Notes under the pieces: model-generated
Databases searched by the model: none
Told to the model about the DNA's origin: nothing
Seen by the model: only the letters and a program-made list of their open reading frames with translations
Shown: positions 46,643-56,296 of the stretch, in pieces
How positions within the stretch are numbered: position 1 is the stretch's first letter
Layout of the letters: the number at the start of each line of letters is the position of its first letter
Program-made: the position numbers and the translations under genes
Origin: an uncultured Collinsella sp.
Lineage (GTDB): Bacteria > Actinomycetota > Coriobacteriia > Coriobacteriales > Coriobacteriaceae
DNA: 64,000 nucleotides
Assembly: GCA_900542085.1 (NCBI GenBank)
Contig: UQMK01000005.1
Location: 36,090 to 100,089, forward strand
Reading direction: 5' to 3'

Positions 46643-48892
46643 ATGATGGGATCAAACGTGAGCGATACAAAGCTAAAGCCAGCAACCAAAAAGCCTGCTA
46701 CCCGTAAAGCCGCCCCGCACGCACCGGAGCTCACCAAAGACGATGTCTATCTGTTTGGCATCGGTACGTGGGAGCGCAGCTGGGAAAAGATGGGCGCGCA
46801 CCCCGACACGCAAAACCGTACGCGCGGCTGGCGCTTTTGCGTTTGGGCGCCCGACGTAAAGAGCGTCCATGTCATTGGCGAATTTAACGACTGGGACGAG
46901 GAAGCCAACCCGCTGGTGCCCATGCATACGAGCGCTATTTGGGAAGGCTTTATTCCTGGCGCCGAGCAGGGCCAGCTCTATAAGTATCTCATCGAGACCA
47001 ACGAGGGCGAAAAGCTCTACAAGGCCGATCCGTACGCCTTTAAGGCCGAGTGCCCTCCGGGTAGCGCGAGTGTGCTGTGGACCCTCGATGGCTACCAGTG
47101 GAACGATGCCGCATGGCTCAAGCGCCGCGCCAGCCATAACCACATGTCGCAACCCCTTAACATCTACGAGGTGCATATTGGTTCGTGGAAGCGCCACGGC
47201 GACGCACCGCAGGGCGAGCCCGACGAGTACGGCAACTACCCCGGCCCCATGGATCCCTTCCCAGCGCAGCGCGGTGAGTTTTACACCTACGACGACCTGT
47301 CGGTGGAGCTCGTGGACTACGTGCGCGACATGGGCTACACGCATATCGAGGTCATGCCGCTTATGGAGCATCCCTTCGATGGCTCCTGGGGCTACCAGAC
47401 GACCGGCTACTATGCCGCCACGTCGCGCTACGGCAACCCGCAGCAGCTCATGCACTTTATCGACGCATGCCACGAGGCAGGCATCGGCGTGATCATGGAC
47501 TGGGTGCCCGGCGGTTTTTGCGCCGATTCCCACGGCCTTGCCACCTTTAACGGCCACATGCTGTTTGAGCATGAGATTCACCCCAACTGGGGCACGCACA
47601 AGTTTGACTTCGCCCGCGGCGAGGTCCGCTCCTTCCTGGTCTCCAACGTGCTGTACTGGCTCGAGAACTTCCACGTGGACGGTATTCGCATGGACGGCGT
47701 GTCCAGTATGCTGTACCTCAATTTTGGCATCGACGATCCCGGCCAAAAGAAGTTCAACAAGTACGGTACCGAGGAGGACCTGGACGCCAGCGCGTTTATC
47801 CGTCAGGTCAACTGCGCTGTTGAGGCACACTACCCCGACGTGATGATGATGGCCGAGGAGTCCACCGCGTGGCCGCTCGTGACCTATCCGCCGCAGGACG
47901 GCGGCCTGGGCTTCCACTACAAGTGGGACATGGGCTGGATGAACGACACCCTGCACTACATGCAGACCGATTTTCCGTGGCGCCCCGGCAACCACGGCCT
48001 GCTCACGTTCTCCATCATGTACGCCTTTACCGAGAACTTCATTTGCCCGCTGAGCCACGACGAGGTCGTGCACGGCAAGTGCTCGCTCATCGGCCGTATG
48101 CCGGGCGACTGGTGGCGCCAGTTTGCCGGCCTGCGCACGCTGGCTTTCTACCAGATGACGCACCCCGGTGCCAAGCTCAACTTTATGGGCAACGAGATCG
48201 GCCAGTTTATTGAGTGGCGCTACTACGAGTCAATTCAGTGGTTCTTGACCGAGGAATACGAGACCCACCGTCATCATCAGGCGTTTATCAAGGCGCTCAA
48301 CCACCTGTACACCGCCGAGCCCGCCCTGTACGAGCGCGGATACACCGACGACGGCTTTACCTGGATCGACGCGGACAACTCCAAGCAGTCCATCGTGAGC
48401 TTTGTGCGCCAGGGCGAGGACATTGACGACGACCTGGTGATCCTGATCAACTTTGATCCGGCGAGCTACGAGAGCTTCCGTGTGGGCGTGCCGCGCGAGG
48501 GTGACTGGGAGGTCATCTTCGATTCCGACCGTCCCGAGTTTGGCGGCAGCGGCTATGCCGGCGAGGAACCCTACACCTGCTCAAGCGAGCCCTATCCCTG
48601 GAACGGGCAGATGGATTCCATCGAGATCAAGGTGCCCGGCCTGGCTGGCGTGGTGCTTAAGCGCCGCGGTCCCAGTAGCTATAAGCCGCCCGTGGTTGAG
48701 AAGCCCAAGAAGGCGACGCGCAAGCGAGCGTCCTCGGTGAAGCCCAAGCCTGCGGCTGTTAAGAAGGCTCCGGCCAAGGCTAAGGCTGCCGCAAAGCCCG
48801 CTGCTAAGGCCGCAGCCAAGAAGCCGGCTGCCAAAAAGGGCGCTACCAAGGCAAAGTCTGCTTCTGTTAAGCCATATGCCAAGGATGCGTAA
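46643..48892 (+). CDS. glgB: 1,4-alpha-glucan branching enzyme with lysine-rich C-terminal tail
   Basis: About 749 residues. After a Lys/Ala-rich N-terminus come a CBM48 domain (WRFCVWAPDVKSVHVIGEFN), the GH13 barrel and a C-terminal beta domain. Catalytic residues are Asp near 350 (GIRMDGV), Glu near 404 (MAEEST) and Asp near 472 (PLSHDEV). It cuts alpha-1,4 chains and makes alpha-1,6 branches. The last about 64 residues (KKATRKRASSVKPKP, AKAKAAAKPAAKAAAKK) form a histone-H1-like tail not needed for catalysis. The start is uncertain: ATG 46598, ATG 46643/46646 and GTG 46658 are in frame and none has a strong ribosome site. Confidence 0.95.
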   Translation: MMGSNVSDTKLKPATKKPATRKAAPHAPELTKDDVYLFGIGTWERSWEKMGAHPDTQNRTRGWRFCVWAPDVKSVHVIGEFNDWDEEANPLVPMHTSAIWEGFIPGAEQGQLYKYLIETNEGEKLYKADPYAFKAECPPGSASVLWTLDGYQWNDAAWLKRRASHNHMSQPLNIYEVHIGSWKRHGDAPQGEPDEYGNYPGPMDPFPAQRGEFYTYDDLSVELVDYVRDMGYTHIEVMPLMEHPFDGSWGYQTTGYYAATSRYGNPQQLMHFIDACHEAGIGVIMDWVPGGFCADSHGLATFNGHMLFEHEIHPNWGTHKFDFARGEVRSFLVSNVLYWLENFHVDGIRMDGVSSMLYLNFGIDDPGQKKFNKYGTEEDLDASAFIRQVNCAVEAHYPDVMMMAEESTAWPLVTYPPQDGGLGFHYKWDMGWMNDTLHYMQTDFPWRPGNHGLLTFSIMYAFTENFICPLSHDEVVHGKCSLIGRMPGDWWRQFAGLRTLAFYQMTHPGAKLNFMGNEIGQFIEWRYYESIQWFLTEEYETHRHHQAFIKALNHLYTAEPALYERGYTDDGFTWIDADNSKQSIVSFVRQGEDIDDDLVILINFDPASYESFRVGVPREGDWEVIFDSDRPEFGGSGYAGEEPYTCSSEPYPWNGQMDSIEIKVPGLAGVVLKRRGPSSYKPPVVEKPKKATRKRASSVKPKPAAVKKAPAKAKAAAKPAAKAAAKKPAAKKGATKAKSASVKPYAKDA

Positions 48893-48986
48893 CAAAGCCG
48901 TTACAGCTGTAATTACGCGCCCCGCGAGGGCGTAGGATACAAGACATAACCGTTCCGGGAGAAACATCCCCGGGGGAAAGGAACGT

Positions 48987-51413
48987 ATGAATAAGATCTT
49001 CGACAACAAGCAGGAGTTTACCGAGCTCTATCGCGATGCCGTCATGAGCATCAGCGGCAAGAGCGTTGAGGCCGCCAGCGACCTCGACCGCTTTAACGCC
49101 CTGGCCAAGCTCGTGGCCGAGAAGGCACGCACCGTTGCCACCAAGAGCGACGCCCGCGTCACCGCCGAGGGCAAGAAGCGCGTGTACTACTTCTCGATCG
49201 AGTTTTTGATCGGCCGCCTGCTCGACAACTACCTGCTCAACTTTGGCGTGCGCGACATGGTCGCCGAGGCGCTCGACGACATGGGCTTCGACCTGTCCGT
49301 CATCGAGAACCAGGAGCCCGATCCGGCTCTGGGCAACGGTGGCCTGGGCCGTCTGGCCGCATGCTTCCTGGATTCCATGGCAGCCGAGGGCATTGCCGGC
49401 TACGGCAACGGCATGCGCTACCGCTACGGCCTGTTTAAGCAGGAGATCGTCAACGGCAGCCAGGTCGAGGCCACCGACGAGTGGCTCACCCACGGCTATC
49501 CCTGGGAGGTCCGTCGTCAGGACAAGGCCGTGACCATTAAGTTTGGTGGCCATGTTGAGGGCTTTGAGGAGAACGGCCGCACGTTCTACCGCACGGTGGA
49601 CACGCAGGATATCCTGGCCGTCCCCTACGACATCCCCGTGGTGGGCTATGCCGGCGAGACTGTCAACAAGCTGCGCGTCTGGGCCGCCGAGCCGGTCGAG
49701 GAGCACTTCGATCTGGAGGCCTTCAACCGCGGCGACTACGCCCTGGCCGACGCCGAGCGCGCCGAGGCCGAGGCCATCAGCGCCATCCTCTACCCCAACG
49801 ACGCCGGCGAGCACGGTCGCCTGCTGCGCCTGAAGCAGGAGTACCTGTTTGTCTCGGCCGGTATCTACAGCCTGCTTGACACCTTTGAGAAGGAGCACGG
49901 CGAGAACTGGGAGCTGCTGCCGCAGTTTGTTGCTATCCACACCAACGATACCCACCCCGCCATGTGCGGCCCCGAGCTCATGCGTATCCTCATCGACGAG
50001 AAGAAGCTCGAGTGGGACGACGCCTGGAACATCGTGACGCAGGTCGTGAGCTACACCAACCACACCATCCTGCCTGAGGCCCTGGAGAAGTGGCCCATCG
50101 GCACGTTCTCCAAGCTCCTCCCCCGCGTGTACCAGATCATCGACGAGATCAGCCGTCGTTGGCACGAGTCGTTCGACACCACGCAGGAGGGCTGGCAGGA
50201 GCGTTTGCGCCAGACCGCCATTCTGTGGGACGGCGAGATTCGCATGGCCAACCTGTCCGTGATCTGCAGCCACAGCGTCAACGGTGTGGCCAAGATCCAC
50301 TCCGACATCATCAAGAACATCGTGCTCAAGGACTTCTATGCCCTGACGCCCGAGAAGTTCAATAACAAGACCAACGGCATCTCGCACCGTCGCTTCTTTG
50401 CCGAGGCCAACCCCACCTATGCAAAGCTCGTGACCGAGGCCATTGGCGACGGCTGGCTGAAGGACGCCTTTGAGCTGGAGAAGCTCAAGGAGTTTAAGGA
50501 CGACACCGAGTTCCTGAAGGCCGTAGGTGCCTCCAAGCGCGCCAACAAGGAGCGTCTGGCCGCCTACGTCAAGGCCGAGACCGGTCTGGTCATTGACCCC
50601 AACACCGTCTTCGATGTCCAGGTAAAGCGCTTCCACGCCTACAAGCGCCAGCTCATGAACATCATGAAGGTGATGGACATCTACAACCGTCGTATCGCCG
50701 ATCCCAACTTCCACGTGACGCCGACGACCTTCATCTTTAGCGGCAAGGCTGCCTCGAGCTACACCTTTGCCAAGGAGACCATCCGCCTCATTAACTCCGT
50801 GGCCGACGTCATCAACAACGACCCTCGCGTCAACGAGGTCATGAAGGTCTGCTTTATCCCCAACTTCCGCGTGAGCAACGCCCAGCTCATCTACCCCGCC
50901 GCCGAGATCTCAGAGCAGATCTCCACGGCAGGCAAGGAGGCCTCGGGCACGTCCAACATGAAGCTCATGATGAACGGCGCCATTACGCTGGGTACCCTCG
51001 ACGGCGCCAACATCGAGATCGCCGACCTGGCCGGCCGCGAGAATGAGGCCATCTTTGGCCTGACCGCCCCCGAGGTCGAGCAGCTCTGGGCATCCAACAG
51101 CTACTTTGCGTGGGATACCCTTAACGGCGACCGCGAGCGCCTGGGCCGCGTGATGGACGAGCTCAAGGACAACACCTTTGCCGGTCTTTCGGGCAACTTC
51201 GAGAGCATCTACAACGAGCTCATGAACAACAACGACCCAGACTTGGTCATGGCAGACTTCCGCAGCTACGTAGATGCGTGGGAGAAGCTCACCGGCAGCT
51301 ATGGCGACCAGGAGACTTGGAACCGCAAAGCCCTGCTCAACACCGCCTCGAGCGGCTGGTTCTCGAGCGACCGCACCATTCGCGAGTACCGCGACGAGAT
51401 CTGGCACGCTTAA
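48987..51413 (+). CDS. glgP: Glycogen phosphorylase
   Basis: An 808-residue GT35 enzyme that releases glucose-1-phosphate from alpha-1,4-glucan. YYFSIEFLIGRLL, NQEPDPALGNGGLGRLAACF and the PLP-binding EASGTSNMKLMMNGAITLGT (Lys of this motif) are all present. The length is normal for bacterial phosphorylases. A good AAAGGA stands before the ATG. It lies between branching enzyme and GlgC, so breakdown and synthesis genes share one operon, as often in Firmicutes. Confidence 0.97.
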   Translation: MNKIFDNKQEFTELYRDAVMSISGKSVEAASDLDRFNALAKLVAEKARTVATKSDARVTAEGKKRVYYFSIEFLIGRLLDNYLLNFGVRDMVAEALDDMGFDLSVIENQEPDPALGNGGLGRLAACFLDSMAAEGIAGYGNGMRYRYGLFKQEIVNGSQVEATDEWLTHGYPWEVRRQDKAVTIKFGGHVEGFEENGRTFYRTVDTQDILAVPYDIPVVGYAGETVNKLRVWAAEPVEEHFDLEAFNRGDYALADAERAEAEAISAILYPNDAGEHGRLLRLKQEYLFVSAGIYSLLDTFEKEHGENWELLPQFVAIHTNDTHPAMCGPELMRILIDEKKLEWDDAWNIVTQVVSYTNHTILPEALEKWPIGTFSKLLPRVYQIIDEISRRWHESFDTTQEGWQERLRQTAILWDGEIRMANLSVICSHSVNGVAKIHSDIIKNIVLKDFYALTPEKFNNKTNGISHRRFFAEANPTYAKLVTEAIGDGWLKDAFELEKLKEFKDDTEFLKAVGASKRANKERLAAYVKAETGLVIDPNTVFDVQVKRFHAYKRQLMNIMKVMDIYNRRIADPNFHVTPTTFIFSGKAASSYTFAKETIRLINSVADVINNDPRVNEVMKVCFIPNFRVSNAQLIYPAAEISEQISTAGKEASGTSNMKLMMNGAITLGTLDGANIEIADLAGRENEAIFGLTAPEVEQLWASNSYFAWDTLNGDRERLGRVMDELKDNTFAGLSGNFESIYNELMNNNDPDLVMADFRSYVDAWEKLTGSYGDQETWNRKALLNTASSGWFSSDRTIREYRDEIWHA

Positions 51414-51449
51414 AGGCCGCGAGCTCCACTATGCCAGCACGGCATTACT

Positions 51450-51479
51450 CGACGGGCGCGACCGAGCGCGCGCCCGTCG
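51450..51479 (+). other. 11-bp perfect GC-rich hairpin between glgP and glgC
   Basis: CGACGGGCGCG (51450-51460) and CGCGCCCGTCG (51469-51479) pair perfectly around 8 bases. No T-run follows. It may protect or cut the operon mRNA between glgP and glgC, or be a leaky terminator. Confidence 0.6.
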
Positions 51480-51519
51480 CTAATGGGTTTAGGAACATCG
51501 ATGACAGAAGGAGAAATCG

Positions 51520-52668
51520 ATGAGTAAGAAAGAATGCATCGCGATGCTCCTCGCAGGAGGACAGGGCAGCCGATTGGGGGCACTCACCCAAAAGATCGCT
51601 AAGCCGGCGGTTAGCTTTGGTGGCAAGTTCCGCATTATCGACTTTTCGCTCTCTAACTGCTCCAACTCGGGCATCGACACGGTGGGCGTTCTGACGCAGT
51701 ACCGCCCCTACCTGCTGCATGCCTACGTGGGCTCCGGCGAGGCGTGGGATCTGGACAGCCGCGACGGCGGCGTGTCGATCCTGCCGCCGTACGAGACGCA
51801 GACCGGCGGCGCCTGGTATGCGGGCACGGCCGACGCCATTACGCAGAACCTCGACTACATCAAGGCCAACGACCCCAAGTACGTCCTGATTCTTTCGGGC
51901 GATCACCTGTATCGCATGGACTACCGCAAGATGCTCAAGACGCACATTGAGAACAACGCCGACCTCACGGTGAGCGTTATGCCCGTGCCGTGGGAGGAGG
52001 CCAGCCGCTTTGGCATCCTGACCACCGACCCCGAGGACGGCCGCATCACCAAGTTCACCGAGAAGCCCGATAAGCCCGATTCGAACCTCGCGTCCATGGG
52101 CATCTACATCTTCTCGGCCGACGTGCTGATCGAGGCGCTCGAGGAGGACGCTCTGGACCAGCGCTCGAGCCACGACTTTGGCAAGGACATCATCCCCAAG
52201 CTGCTCGGCGAGGGCAAGCGCCTGTACAGCTACGAGTTCCACGGCTTTTGGAAGGACGTCGGCACCATCGCCAGCTTCCACGAGACCTCGATGGACCTGC
52301 TGGGCAACAACCCCGAGTTCGATTTGTTCGACAAGCACTTCCCCATCATGTCCAACATCACCACGCGTCCGCCGCACTACATTGGCCCGGACGGCCGCCT
52401 GGACGACTGCCTGGTCTCCAACGGCTGCAAGATCTACGGCACCGCTCGCCACTCGATCATTTCGACCGATGTCATCGTCGAGGAGCGCGCCGTGGTCGAG
52501 GACTCCGTGCTGTTGCCGGGTGCGCACGTTAAGAGCGGCGCACACATCTGCCGCGCTATTTTGGGCGAGAACTCCACGGTCGAAGAGGGCGTGAAGCTCG
52601 GCTCTGTCGATACCACCAAGGATACGGCCGTCGTTGGAAATGACGTCGTTATCGGGAAGGGGGAATGA
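51520..52668 (+). CDS. glgC: Glucose-1-phosphate adenylyltransferase
   Basis: A 382-residue enzyme that makes ADP-glucose from ATP and glucose-1-phosphate. The N-terminal pyrophosphorylase loop MLLAGGQGSRLGALT is intact, as are FRIIDFSLSNCSNSG, SGDHLYRMDY, and FTEKPDKPDS. The C-terminal left-handed beta-helix (about 290-382) is shortened at the end. AGAAGGAG is close before the ATG. It is followed 4 bases later by glgD, and the two probably form a hetero-oligomer. Confidence 0.97.
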   Translation: MSKKECIAMLLAGGQGSRLGALTQKIAKPAVSFGGKFRIIDFSLSNCSNSGIDTVGVLTQYRPYLLHAYVGSGEAWDLDSRDGGVSILPPYETQTGGAWYAGTADAITQNLDYIKANDPKYVLILSGDHLYRMDYRKMLKTHIENNADLTVSVMPVPWEEASRFGILTTDPEDGRITKFTEKPDKPDSNLASMGIYIFSADVLIEALEEDALDQRSSHDFGKDIIPKLLGEGKRLYSYEFHGFWKDVGTIASFHETSMDLLGNNPEFDLFDKHFPIMSNITTRPPHYIGPDGRLDDCLVSNGCKIYGTARHSIISTDVIVEERAVVEDSVLLPGAHVKSGAHICRAILGENSTVEEGVKLGSVDTTKDTAVVGNDVVIGKGE

Positions 52669-52672
52669 TCCG

Positions 52673-53800
52673 ATGATCAATCGCAAGGCCATCGGTTATA
52701 TCACCGCTAACTACTCTTCGACCTACGGCAGCGTCCTGCTCAAGGACCGCCCCATCGCGTCCGTCCCGTTTTTGGGCCGCTACCGCCTGATCGACTTCCC
52801 GCTGTCCAACATGATGAATGCCGGCATCAAGACCGTCGGCGTCGTTATGCCGGGAAACTACCGCTCGCTGATCGACCACGTGGGCTCGGGTAAGGACTGG
52901 GGCCTGGACCGCAAGAAGGGCGGCCTGTTCATGGTGCCCGGCAACGCGTATGGCACCACCAAGGGCGGCATGCGCTTCTTGCTGCGCGACATCATCTCCA
53001 ACAAGACGCTGTTCCAGCGCTCGGACAAGCCCTATGTTGTGATGATGGGCACCAACATCATCTTTAACATGGACCTCAACACCATCATCGACGCGCACGA
53101 GAACTCCGGTGCCCAGATGACCGTGGTGTACTGCAAGGCCACGCGCAACGTCGATGACGAGACCAAACTCGAAATTAACGAGAACGGTCGCCTGACGGGC
53201 GTGAGCGCCGGCGTCGCGTACGGCGACAACGCCTCTATGGACTGCTGCATCGTCAACCGCGAGACGCTGCTCGAGATCATCGACCACTACCAGGCCGCCG
53301 ACTATCTGGACCTGCTCGAGGCACTCCAGGGCGACTTTGGCAACATCGACGTGTGCAGCTACGAGTACAAGGGCGAGGTCGTGGGCGTGTTTAGCGAGAA
53401 GTCGCTGTACCGCCGCAGCATGGACCTGCTCGACCAGACCGTGGCCGATCAGCTCTTTGACCCCGAGCGCCCGATCCTGACCAAGGCTCACGACGTGCCG
53501 CCTTCGCGCTATGCGACCGGCAGCCACGCGTGCAACTCGATCATCTCGGCCGGCTGCATCATCAAGGGCACCGTGCGTAACTCGATCCTGTCGCGCGGCG
53601 TCGTGGTTGAGGAGGGCGCCTCGGTGACCAACTCGATCATCAACCAGAGCTGCATCATCAAGAGCGGCGCACGCGTCGAGAATGCCATTCTGGACAAGAA
53701 CAACGTGGTTCCCACCAACACCGAGCTTCGCGGTACGCCCGAGAACATCCTGGTGCTGGGCAAGGCTCCGTTAACTTCCGACACCACCATCGTACGTTAA
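52673..53800 (+). CDS. glgD: GlgD, regulatory/non-catalytic ADP-glucose pyrophosphorylase-like subunit
   Basis: A 375-residue GlgC paralogue starting MINRKAIGYITANYSSTYG. The glycine-rich GGxGxRL nucleotide loop of GlgC is absent here, while FLGRYRLIDFPLSNMMNAG and the C-terminal beta-helix are kept. This pattern is known for GlgD of Firmicutes, which raises the activity of GlgC. The start at 52673 (GGGGGA upstream) is used; a longer frame would overlap glgC. A GlgD in an actinobacterial genome suggests common history with, or transfer from, Firmicutes. Confidence 0.95.
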   Translation: MINRKAIGYITANYSSTYGSVLLKDRPIASVPFLGRYRLIDFPLSNMMNAGIKTVGVVMPGNYRSLIDHVGSGKDWGLDRKKGGLFMVPGNAYGTTKGGMRFLLRDIISNKTLFQRSDKPYVVMMGTNIIFNMDLNTIIDAHENSGAQMTVVYCKATRNVDDETKLEINENGRLTGVSAGVAYGDNASMDCCIVNRETLLEIIDHYQAADYLDLLEALQGDFGNIDVCSYEYKGEVVGVFSEKSLYRRSMDLLDQTVADQLFDPERPILTKAHDVPPSRYATGSHACNSIISAGCIIKGTVRNSILSRGVVVEEGASVTNSIINQSCIIKSGARVENAILDKNNVVPTNTELRGTPENILVLGKAPLTSDTTIVR

Positions 53801-53832
53801 CGTTGGCACCGCAACATCGCTCGTAACATGTA

Positions 53833-53866
53833 GAATAGCCGCCCGGTTAGCGCCAGGCGGCTATTC
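53833..53866 (+). other. 11-bp perfect hairpin in the glgA leader
   Basis: GAATAGCCGCC (53833-53843) and GGCGGCTATTC (53856-53866) pair perfectly around 12 bases and end 24 bases before the glgA ATG. There is no T-run, so it could be an RNA-level control or stability element rather than a terminator. Confidence 0.6.
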
Positions 53867-53890
53867 TCGAATTACAACATGGGAGACAAT

Positions 53891-56263
53891 ATGGCAGATT
53901 CCAGCAAAAAGATGCAGATTGTGTTTGCCTCGGCCGAGTGCGCACCGTTTGTAAAGACCGGTGGCCTGGGTGACGTGGCGGGCTCGCTGCCTGCAGCACT
54001 CGTGCGCGCCGGCGCCGAGGTTATCGTAATGGTACCCAAGTACGCCACCATCAAGGACGAGTACAAGGCGCAGATGGAGCACTTTGCCGACTTTTACGTG
54101 AGCCTTGGCTGGCGCAACGAGTACTGCGGGCTTGAGAAACTCGAGCGCGACGGCGTCACCTATATGTTCGTGGACAACGAGCGCTACTTTGCGCGCGATT
54201 ATCCGTACGGCTTCTTCGACGACGGCGAGCGCTTCGCGTTCTTCTCCAAGGCCATCACCGAGAGCCTGCAGCACCTGCCGGCCGATTTTGAGTGCGACAT
54301 CCTGCACTGCAATGACTGGCAAACGGCACTGGCACCCGTGTTCTTGCGCGAGTTCTACCAGGGCCTGCCGCTCTATGACCGCGTCAAGACCGTGTTCTCG
54401 ATCCACAATGTGGCGTTCCAAGGCCAGTTTAGCGACACCGTGATGGAGGACATCCTGGGTGTGGCGCATATTCCGGCGGCCGCCACGCAGTTGCGCTGCG
54501 ACGCCTGCAGCATCAACTACATGCTGGGCGCACTGCACTATGCCGACGCCATCACCACGGTGAGCCCCACCTACGCGAGCGAGATCCAGACGCCCGAGTT
54601 TGGCGAGGGCCTGGACGGCGTACTGCACGAGCGTTCCTACGCGCTGCAGGGCATCCTCAACGGCATTGACGTGGCGGCCTTTGACCCGGCAACCGACAAG
54701 CGCATTGCCGCCAACTACACGGTTGACGACCGTTCCGGCAAGGCCGTGTGCAAGGCCAAGCTGCAGGAGGAACTGGGGCTCGAGGTGCGCGACGACCGCC
54801 CGCTTATGGTGATGGTCACGCGCCTGACGCGCCAGAAGGGCATGGACCTGGTCATGTACGCGCTCGACCGCATCCTGTCCGGCGGCGTTCAGGTGGCCGT
54901 GCTGGGCACCGGCGACCGCGACTACGAGGACGGTCTGCGCTACTTCCAGGACAAGTACCCCGGCACCATGGCCGCGCGCATCGAGTTTGACCCGGCGCTG
55001 TCGCAGCGCATGTACGCTGCCGCCGACATGTTCCTGATGCCTTCGAAGTTTGAGCCCTGCGGCCTGTCGCAGATCATCGCCATGCGCTACGGCACCCTGC
55101 CCATCGTGCGCGAGACCGGTGGCCTGAAGGACACCGTGCAGCCGTACAACGAGTTTACCGGCGAGGGCACGGGCTTCTCGTTTACCAACTTTAACGGCGA
55201 CGAGATGGGCGACGCGGTGTTCCGCGCAGCACGCCTGTTCTGGGATAACCGTGAGGCATGGAACCAGCTAGTCACGCAGGCCATGAGCCAGGACTTTAGC
55301 TGGACGCGTTCGGCCGACAAGTATCTGGACCTGTACTTCTTTATGCACCCGGAGATTGAGCGCCCGGCGGCTGTGGAGGCTGCCACGGCCATAGAGGGGC
55401 CGGTTGCTGATGAGGCCGAGCCTGCGGCGCCCGTTAAGGAGCCCGCTGCTGCTGAGGAGCCCAAGGTCGAGGAGAAGCCGGTTGAAGCTAAGCCCGTTAA
55501 GGCCGATCCTGAGGTGAAGGTCGAGGCTGCTCCCGAGCCCGAGCCTGAGGTGAAGCCCGCTGCGAAGCCTGCCACCAAAAAGACGACGACCCGCAAGGCA
55601 ACGGCTAAGAAGGCTACGACCACGAAGGCCGCTGCGAGCAAGACCACCGCTGCCAAGGCAACTACTGCCAAGGCATCGACCACGCGCAAGCGCACGACCG
55701 CCGCTGCCAAGAAGGCCAACGAGGTCGAGGCTGCTCCCGAGGTAAAGGCCGCCGTCGAGGCTAAGCCTGCGGCAAAGGCTCCGGCCAAGACCGCTGCCAA
55801 GAAGACGACCGCGTCCAAGACCACGACCGCCAAGAAGACCACGGCAACGAAGTCGACGACGACCAAGGCTGCTACGACGAAGGCCGCCGCGAAGACGACC
55901 GCGAAGGCCGCCGCAAAGTCCGCCGTCAAGGTCGAGGAGGCACCCTCCGAGCCCAAGGCCAAGGCAGCTGTCGAGGCAAAGCCGGCCGCCAAGACCACCA
56001 CGCGCAAGCGCGCTACGACGACGACCAAGAAGACCACGACCAAGGCTGCTGCTCCCAAGGCAGAGGCTAAGGCCGAGGACAAGCCCGCAGTAAAGGCCGA
56101 GCCTGCTCCGAAGGCCGCAGAGGTCAAGACCGCTCCGAAGGCTACGGCAAAGACCAAGCCCGCCAAGGAGGCCCCGGTCTCCCCCGCTGTTCCGGCCGAG
56201 GAAAAGGCCCCGACCAAGAAGACCTCCGTCCGTAAGGCAACGGCCACCCGCAAGCGCCACTAA
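53891..56263 (+). CDS. glgA: Glycogen synthase with about 300-residue histone-H1-like tail
   Basis: A 790-residue protein. Residues 1 to about 488 are a complete GT5 starch/glycogen synthase: FVKTGGLGDVAGSLPAAL near the start, HCNDWQTAL, and SKFEPCGLSQIIAMRYG, then ETGGLKDTV. This uses ADP-glucose to extend alpha-1,4 chains. The remaining 300 residues are low complexity, first acidic-proline (EEPKVEEKPVEAKPV), then many Lys-Ala/Thr repeats (KKTTTRKATAKKATTTKAAA) with RKR motifs. Ordinary GlgA ends near residue 480. The ATG at 53891 has GGGAG 5 bases upstream; an ATG 12 bases earlier is less likely. Confidence 0.96.
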   Translation: MADSSKKMQIVFASAECAPFVKTGGLGDVAGSLPAALVRAGAEVIVMVPKYATIKDEYKAQMEHFADFYVSLGWRNEYCGLEKLERDGVTYMFVDNERYFARDYPYGFFDDGERFAFFSKAITESLQHLPADFECDILHCNDWQTALAPVFLREFYQGLPLYDRVKTVFSIHNVAFQGQFSDTVMEDILGVAHIPAAATQLRCDACSINYMLGALHYADAITTVSPTYASEIQTPEFGEGLDGVLHERSYALQGILNGIDVAAFDPATDKRIAANYTVDDRSGKAVCKAKLQEELGLEVRDDRPLMVMVTRLTRQKGMDLVMYALDRILSGGVQVAVLGTGDRDYEDGLRYFQDKYPGTMAARIEFDPALSQRMYAAADMFLMPSKFEPCGLSQIIAMRYGTLPIVRETGGLKDTVQPYNEFTGEGTGFSFTNFNGDEMGDAVFRAARLFWDNREAWNQLVTQAMSQDFSWTRSADKYLDLYFFMHPEIERPAAVEAATAIEGPVADEAEPAAPVKEPAAAEEPKVEEKPVEAKPVKADPEVKVEAAPEPEPEVKPAAKPATKKTTTRKATAKKATTTKAAASKTTAAKATTAKASTTRKRTTAAAKKANEVEAAPEVKAAVEAKPAAKAPAKTAAKKTTASKTTTAKKTTATKSTTTKAATTKAAAKTTAKAAAKSAVKVEEAPSEPKAKAAVEAKPAAKTTTRKRATTTTKKTTTKAAAPKAEAKAEDKPAVKAEPAPKAAEVKTAPKATAKTKPAKEAPVSPAVPAEEKAPTKKTSVRKATATRKRH

Positions 56264-56296
56264 TCCGGACGATTAAAACTTAATCCTCAAAGCAAA

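Noticed and set aside
46673..52692. Long minus-strand frames opposite glgB, glgP and glgC
   Set aside because: Antisense shadows; the plus-strand enzymes are complete and overlap them fully.
55560..56250. Tandem repeats that could be mistaken for a CRISPR or VNTR
   Set aside because: They are degenerate codons for Lys/Ala/Thr in an open reading frame, without fixed repeats or unique spacers. No CRISPR array or cas gene was seen in the window.
55087..56260. Minus-strand frames of 330-388 residues opposite the glgA tail
   Set aside because: They arise from the repetitive Lys/Ala/Thr codons of the tail and show only Val/Ala/Leu or Gly/Leu/Arg runs.
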